NCBI RefSeq assembly: GCF_000970455.1
Contig: NZ_LAJG01000024.1
Coordinates: forward strand, 166,723-230,722
Reading direction: 5' to 3'
Length of the DNA: 64,000 bases
Origin: Devosia soli
GTDB taxonomy: Bacteria > Pseudomonadota > Alphaproteobacteria > Rhizobiales > Devosiaceae
The notes below the pieces were generated by a model. That model was given only the letters and a program-made list of their open reading frames with translations, did not search any database and was not told the DNA's origin. Below, piece after piece: positions 59,679 to 64,000 of the stretch (the stretch's first letter is position 1; each line of letters starts with the position of its first letter). The translations under genes were made by a program, and so were the position numbers.

Positions 59679-60329
59679 GTGACCGCGGGCCCAGGCATCA
59701 TGCTCCTCGCTTTGACGTCTCCAGAAATGCGATCCATCGCCTTGGCCTATGCGATGATGCTTATCGTGCCGGGATCGAGCCTCCTGATCGTGGTTCAGGC
59801 GGGGCTAGCGACGCAGCGCAGCCATGGCGTCTGGACGGCACTCGGGGTGGCGACCGGCGCGAGCCTATTGGCGACCATGCTCGCCTTTTCAGCGACATAC
59901 TTCCTGATCTCAAGCGCGGTCGTCGAAGTGGGGCGGCTGGTTTGCATCTTGGTCTTGCTGCTCGCTGGCATTCGAGCCCTCAACAGTCGCCATTCGCAAG
60001 CCGACACGATCCTAGGCCGGTCTGGGGCAATTGGTCTGGTCCCTTTCGGCATGGGTCTGGCAACTGCCATGGCCAATCCGATCAGCCTTGCATTCTTTGC
60101 CAGTTCTGCCCTCTCGCTGCCGCGTCCCGCCGATGTGGCCAGCCTGGCATCGCTGCCGCTCCTCGTTTTTGTGATGGCTTTCAGCTGGTATGGCAGTGTC
60201 GGATTCTTGTTGGCCAAACCACACTTCAGCGCGGTCCATCGCAGGATTTTTCGGAGTTTTTCCATCGGTAGCGGCTTGGCGCTGGTGCTCCTGGCTTGTG
60301 CGATGGCGATCTCGATCCGGCCAATCTAG
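59679..60329 (+). CDS. LysE/RhtB family exporter-like membrane protein
   Basis: A 216-residue membrane protein with about six segments resembling LysE/RhtB amino-acid exporters. It shows the LIVPGSSLLIVVQAGLATQR equivalent of the usual TPGP segment (here VPGS), GVWTALGVATGASLLATMLA, and FGMGLATAMANPISLAFFAS in place of the usual NPK. The GTG at 59679 is used; ATGs at 59700 and 59727 are possible and the latter fits the family length best. The 225 bp before it hold no gene I can support. Confidence 0.75.
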   Translation: MTAGPGIMLLALTSPEMRSIALAYAMMLIVPGSSLLIVVQAGLATQRSHGVWTALGVATGASLLATMLAFSATYFLISSAVVEVGRLVCILVLLLAGIRALNSRHSQADTILGRSGAIGLVPFGMGLATAMANPISLAFFASSALSLPRPADVASLASLPLLVFVMAFSWYGSVGFLLAKPHFSAVHRRIFRSFSIGSGLALVLLACAMAISIRPI

Positions 60330-60372
60330 CGCTCAAGGTTCGCAACATACGGCGGGACGCTCACGCCCAAAA

Positions 60373-60390
60373 ATCATTCATATGAATGAT
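60373..60390. promoter_or_regulatory. Perfect 18-bp palindrome ATCATTCATATGAATGAT
   Basis: A perfect AT-rich palindrome in the 276-bp space (60330-60605) after the LysE-like gene and before the truncated LuxR-type gene. That space holds no other feature I can support. It has the size of a dimeric repressor's operator. It could have served the neighbouring truncated regulator gene. No T-run makes a terminator unlikely. Confidence 0.45.
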
Positions 60391-60605
60391 GTTGCCCGGT
60401 CCTCGAAGCGGCATCCTTCTTTAAGGCAGTCGACAGAGGCGGTGACGGTTTGCCATTTGACGAGCGGGTTTTGAGCCATGCATTGACCATCCTGCTGGGA
60501 TTGCGGCTAAATCTGCTTCTCAGAAACGCTTTGCACCGTTGAACCATGCCCTACCGCCTCTCGCGCCGCATGTCATCGACCGGATCAACCCCAGAGCGTG
60601 GCACC

Positions 60606-60917
60606 ATGAGCGTACTTGATCAGATCTACGAAGCCGCCTTTGTGCCGGACCAGTGGCCCGATGTCCTTGGCAGGATTGCCGAGCTTAGCAGTTCCTATTC
60701 CGGCGCCCTCCTGATCATCGACCCGAAACTGCCCCCGATGTTTGCGTCAACGCCAAACATCGCCGACTCCTTGGCCGAATTTGCGAAAACGCCGCACTGG
60801 TATACCAACGCACCGGCGCACAGACTGCGCAAGCTCGGCTATCCGGGTGGAAGCGATAGCCAGATCTTCAGTGCAAACATGCACACCGTCAAAGCCTCCC
60901 TCAAATACCATTTCTAA
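60606..60917 (+). pseudogene. Truncated LuxR-type regulator (N-terminal part only)
   Basis: The reading frame from ATG 60606 gives 103 residues. They open MSVLDQIYEAAFVPDQWPDVL and continue with a sensor-like segment, as in long helix-turn-helix LuxR regulators of Hyphomicrobiales, which are about 350-380 residues. It stops at 60917 with no C-terminal LuxR DNA-binding domain in any frame before the terminator at 60963. It therefore looks like a deletion remnant. The family call is from memory of the N-terminal pattern and is moderate. An ATG at 60546 would add 20 residues. Confidence 0.55.
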
Positions 60918-60962
60918 CGAACCTGACCCGCGGCGTCTCCTAACGGCGCGCCTTGGGCACCT

Positions 60963-61002
60963 GGGCCTGACGAGGCTTTTGCCAGCCTCTCAGGCCCTTT
61001 TT
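60963..61002. terminator. Bidirectional rho-independent terminator
   Basis: GGGCCTGA then GAGGCT pairs with AGCCTC then TCAGGCCC (one bulged C) around TTTGCC and is followed by TTTTT on the plus strand. It lies 8 bp after the stop codon of the minus-strand extensin-like gene and would end transcripts from both sides. Confidence 0.88.
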
Positions 61003-61009
61003 GCCAGCC

Positions 61010-61924
61010 TCACTCGCAAATCTGCGCCGTGCAGGTCTGTCCGTGGCATCCGAGATCGAGATGCAGGTGATCCTCGTGGTCGGCATTTGCCTCGGGGCCC
61101 AACACGGTCGTAAAAATCCCGCAGGCCGCGCCATGGGATTGGCGCAGTAATTTACCTTCAGGCGCCGTGGCCGGTTGCCACTGGTCCTTGACCGAAATGC
61201 TCTCGCCGTTTTCGAGCGTAAAGCCCACGAGGTCGATGGCATTGGCAAAGCCATGCTCCGAGGTAAAGCCTTCATCCCCACCAACGCGGTCGCGGCACAT
61301 ATAGGATGTGCCGGTCGTCAGTTCGGCGATCGGACTATCCATCGCGGCCCTGGAATAGGCGTCGACATCGGCGGTCCATTCGGCGAGTGCGCCCGCCATT
61401 TCGCAATTGGTGGTGACCGGGCTCGATAGCGGGATCGTCCGGCCATTGGCGCTGACGGCGTCGAGCTCCAGCGGCGAGCGTTCACCGCATATGCCCTCCG
61501 CAATCGGCGGCAGCATTTTTCCAACCACCAGTCCCGAGAGCAGAGCCGGACAGGCGGTCTGGTAGACGCGCTCGGCTGCCGGCTCGGCTGGTGCGACGGG
61601 CTCGGCCATTTCGGGCTCGGCCGCAGCCGGGGTGGCCTCGGGTTCATCCGGTGGCTCGGCCGGCGGCGGTGGTGCTTCCGCCTCGGTGCCCAGCCCTGCC
61701 GGCCGCGGGCGCGGGATCGGCGGGGGCGCATCCTCAGTCACCCCGTCGTCCGCCTTCGTCTCCGATGCAGCCTCGGCCGGCTCCACCTTCGGCGCCGGTT
61801 TCGGCGCGGGCCGCCGGGGTGAAAGATCCTCGACGAGATCCTGCAGCGGCTGGAGAAAATCCTGCGCCGCGACGGGGCTGGCGAGGGCAAGGAGCAGGGC
61901 GAGGACGATGGGGGAGTGACGCAT
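61010..61924 (-). CDS. Extensin-like C-terminal domain protein, exported
   Basis: A 304-residue periplasmic protein. A signal peptide (PIVLALLLALASPVAA, about residue 21) is followed by a long Pro/Ala/Glu-rich linker (about 35-120). Then comes the extensin-like_C domain (about 122-304) with YQTACPALLSG, CEMAGALAEW, FTSEHGFANAIDLVGF and DHLHLDLGCHG. The His and Asp residues of the last two motifs resemble the zinc site of LAS-type peptidases (M15 fold). A role in peptidoglycan modification is therefore likely but not proven. Six or more cysteines suggest disulfide bonds. Confidence 0.9.
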   Translation of the reverse strand: MRHSPIVLALLLALASPVAAQDFLQPLQDLVEDLSPRRPAPKPAPKVEPAEAASETKADDGVTEDAPPPIPRPRPAGLGTEAEAPPPPAEPPDEPEATPAAAEPEMAEPVAPAEPAAERVYQTACPALLSGLVVGKMLPPIAEGICGERSPLELDAVSANGRTIPLSSPVTTNCEMAGALAEWTADVDAYSRAAMDSPIAELTTGTSYMCRDRVGGDEGFTSEHGFANAIDLVGFTLENGESISVKDQWQPATAPEGKLLRQSHGAACGIFTTVLGPEANADHEDHLHLDLGCHGQTCTAQICE

Positions 61925-62016
61925 GAAGGGCGCAACGCGCTAAACCCCGTCGCCGTTGCCGTTTACCCCGCGGAAACCATCTTTCTCCGCCCCGCGCCTT
62001 CTGCTATCAGGCCGCC

Positions 62017-63822
62017 ATGACCACGCCGCTCAAGAATATCCGCAATTTTTCCATCGTCGCCCATATCGACCATGGCAAATCGACGCTCGCCGACCGCCTC
62101 ATCCAGATGACGGGCGGGCTCGACCTGCGCGAGATGAAGGAACAGGTTCTCGACTCGATGGATATCGAGCGCGAGCGCGGCATCACCATCAAGGCGCAGA
62201 CCGTGCGCCTCAACTACAAGGCGCAGGACGGGGAAACCTACGTCCTCAACCTCATCGACACGCCCGGCCACGTCGACTTCGCCTATGAAGTCTCGCGCTC
62301 CATGGCCGCCGTCGAAGGCTCGCTGCTGGTCGTCGACGCCTCCCAGGGCGTCGAGGCGCAGACCCTTGCCAATGTCTACCATGCGCTCGATGCCAATCAC
62401 GAGATCGTCCCGGTTCTCAACAAGGTCGACCTCCCCGCCGCCGATATCCCCCGCGTCAAAGCGCAGATCGAGGATGTCATCGGCATCGATGCATCCGACG
62501 CCGTTGAAATTTCCGCCAAGACCGGTCTCAATATCGACCAGGTTCTCGAAGCCATCGTCCATCGCCTCCCCGCCCCCCAGGGCGACATCAATGCGCCATT
62601 GAAGGCCCTCCTCGTCGATAGCTGGTACGACACCTATCTCGGCGTCGTCGTTCTCGTCCGCATCATCGACGGGGTGATGAAAAAGGGCCAAAAGATCCGC
62701 ATGATGGCCTCGGGCGCGGTCTATGAGCTCGATCGCGTCGCCGTGCAGACCCCGAAGCTCGTCGAAGTCGGCGAGCTCACCCCCGGGGAACTGGGCGTCT
62801 TTACTGCCTCGATCAAGGAAGTCGCCGATACCAATGTCGGCGATACCATCACCGACGACCGAAAACCCACCGCAAACCCCCTGCCCGACTTCCGCCCGGC
62901 CCAGCCGGTGGTGTTCTGCGGCCTTTTCCCGGTCGATGCTTCGGACTTCGATGAACTGCGCGCCGCCATGGGCAAGCTCCGGCTCAACGACGCCAGCTTC
63001 TCGTTCGAAATGGAAACTAGCGCTGCATTGGGTTTTGGCTTCCGCTGCGGCTTTCTTGGGCTTTTGCACCTCGAAATCATCCAGGAGCGTCTCTCCCGCG
63101 AGTTCGATCTCGATCTCATCGCCACCGCCCCTTCGGTGGTCTATGAGGTCGAATTGACCAATGACGAGACGATCATGCTGCACAATCCGGCCGACCTGCC
63201 GGATGTGATGAAGATCCGCGAGATCCGCGAGCCCTGGATCAAGGCGACGATCCTGACGCCCGACGAATATCTCGGCGCGATTCTAAAACTCTGCCAGGAC
63301 CGGCGCGGTGTGCAGCGCAATCTCTCCTATGTCGGCCAGCGCGCCATGGTCGAATACGACCTGCCGCTCAACGAAGTGGTTTTTGACTTTTACGATCGCC
63401 TCAAGTCGATCTCGAAGGGCTATGCGAGCTTTGACTATCAGCTCGCCGAGCACCGCGAAGGCGACCTGGTAAAACTTTCGATCCTGGTCAATGCCGAGCC
63501 GGTCGATGCGCTCTCGATGCTCGTCCACCGCTCCGTCGCGGAATCGCGCGGCCGCGTCATGTGCGAAAAGCTGAAAGAGCTGATCCCGCCGCATCTCTTC
63601 GTCATTCCGATCCAGGCCGCTATCGGCGGAAAAATCATCGCCCGCGAAACCGTCCGCGCCATGCGCAAGGACGTTACCGCAAAGTGCTATGGCGGCGACG
63701 CCACGCGTAAACGCAAACTGCTCGAAAAGCAGAAGGCCGGCAAGAAGCGCATGCGCCAGTTCGGCAGCGTGGAAATCCCGCAAGAAGCCTTCATCAAGGC
63801 CCTCAAGATGGGTGACGACTGA
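62017..63822 (+). CDS. lepA: Elongation factor 4 (LepA)
   Basis: A 601-residue translational GTPase, full length for the family. G1 is [11 protein letters not shown] (about 13-23), with the [12 protein letters not shown] switch, DTPGHVDF (G3) and NKVD (G4). The EF-G-like domains follow, and the LepA-specific C-terminal domain ends [20 protein letters not shown] and [20 protein letters not shown]. It back-translocates or remodels stalled ribosomes and aids ribosome assembly. The ATG at 62017 starts at the family's usual position. Confidence 0.97.
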   Translation: MTTPLKNIRNFSIVAHIDHGKSTLADRLIQMTGGLDLREMKEQVLDSMDIERERGITIKAQTVRLNYKAQDGETYVLNLIDTPGHVDFAYEVSRSMAAVEGSLLVVDASQGVEAQTLANVYHALDANHEIVPVLNKVDLPAADIPRVKAQIEDVIGIDASDAVEISAKTGLNIDQVLEAIVHRLPAPQGDINAPLKALLVDSWYDTYLGVVVLVRIIDGVMKKGQKIRMMASGAVYELDRVAVQTPKLVEVGELTPGELGVFTASIKEVADTNVGDTITDDRKPTANPLPDFRPAQPVVFCGLFPVDASDFDELRAAMGKLRLNDASFSFEMETSAALGFGFRCGFLGLLHLEIIQERLSREFDLDLIATAPSVVYEVELTNDETIMLHNPADLPDVMKIREIREPWIKATILTPDEYLGAILKLCQDRRGVQRNLSYVGQRAMVEYDLPLNEVVFDFYDRLKSISKGYASFDYQLAEHREGDLVKLSILVNAEPVDALSMLVHRSVAESRGRVMCEKLKELIPPHLFVIPIQAAIGGKIIARETVRAMRKDVTAKCYGGDATRKRKLLEKQKAGKKRMRQFGSVEIPQEAFIKALKMGDD

Positions 63823-63848
63823 GCGGTCGAAACACCGGGCACCCAAGC

Positions 63849-63962
63849 TAACCCCCACCTATCCTCACCCTGGGAGGGGAGGGATCTGCCGACGGCCCAC
63901 TGGCACCAAGCCTAACGCGATGCGTCCCTCCCCCCTATCAGGGGGAGGCCAGGTGGGGGTTT
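63849..63962. repeat. CCTCCCCC-type palindromic repeat pair (family A, copy 3)
   Basis: Two facing units, 63849-63884 (ACCCCCACCTATCCTCACCC then TGGGAGGGGAGGG) and 63925-63962. The second reads on the minus strand AACCCCCACCTGGCCTCCCC then CTGATAGGGGG. The layout and spacing repeat those at 19520-19637. It follows lepA by 27 bp. The rest of the window to 64000 holds no gene I can support. Confidence 0.85.
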
Positions 63963-64000
63963 TCCACCCTCGAGCGCCCCGCTCCCCCACCACCGCCCGT

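Noticed and set aside
60742..61113. A frameshifted continuation of the truncated LuxR-type gene
   Set aside because: The frame is dominated by Arg, Pro and Ser, runs through the terminator hairpin and into the extensin-like gene, and holds no LuxR helix-turn-helix.
61963..63183. A 406-codon minus-strand frame
   Set aside because: It is antisense to lepA, one of the most certain genes in the window.

Overview
The window is a GC-rich, chromosomal stretch of an alphaproteobacterium. Several things point to the Hyphomicrobiales, probably a Devosia-like member of the Devosiaceae: an Irr-type iron regulator divergent from fabA-fabB, an MbfA iron exporter behind Irr (ICE) boxes, an EcfG-type promoter, opgGHC glucan genes, and REP-like palindromes. 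The genus is inference. I find no rRNA, CRISPR array, insertion sequence or prophage. There is one tRNA (Ser, GGA).

Layout. 1-10.5 kb: the first codons of a gene leaving the left edge, a divergent LacI regulator with two candidate operators, a minus-strand opgG-opgH-opgC operon (osmoregulated periplasmic glucans), gabD, tRNA-Ser, msrA, a YjbR protein and an HtrA-like protein that has lost its catalytic triad. 10.7-22.7 kb: DUF4260 and GST genes, then a coherent reductive pyrimidine (or hydantoin) catabolism locus. It has a RutR-like TetR regulator, an omega-amino acid transaminase, methylmalonate-semialdehyde dehydrogenase, N-carbamoyl-beta-alanine amidohydrolase, dihydropyrimidinase, and a four-gene NMT1-type ABC importer. 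A RutR-box-like operator lies between the regulator and the catabolic genes. Dihydropyrimidine dehydrogenase is not in the window.

22.8-24.2 kb: a small-membrane-protein cluster that includes two 24-residue proteins, an EcfG-like promoter and a strong terminator. 24.3-31.3 kb: fabB-fabA, irr, an arylamine N-acetyltransferase, a YdeI-family protein, and a MarR-controlled HlyD/DUF2955 efflux pair. 31.3-37.9 kb: DUF1697, ribokinase, truB-rbfA, a 2-hydroxyacid dehydrogenase, an SH3-domain protein and an FhuF-like iron reductase. 37.9-42.2 kb: TadE/TadG-like genes and a YtrA-type regulator with an ABC transporter under a perfect palindromic operator.

42.3-47.3 kb: a flavodoxin-fold oxidoreductase, three glycosyltransferases (two are tandem GT8 paralogues) and an orphan phage-tail-like DUF2793/S74 protein. 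47.4-50.5 kb: a thioredoxin-reductase-like enzyme, an aldo/keto reductase and trhO. 50.5-51.1 kb: a higBA toxin-antitoxin operon with three abutting 17-bp palindromes. 51.2-64 kb: LysR plus GMC oxidoreductase, LytTR regulator and DUF2306, mbfA, a LysR-dadA operon with a divergent 48-residue ORF, LysE, a truncated LuxR-type gene, an extensin-like protein and lepA.

Two families of composite palindromic repeats are scattered through the intergenic spaces. One is CCTCCCCC-type (three loci). The other is ATTGCCGGG/ACCACCGGG-type (two loci, in opposite orientation).
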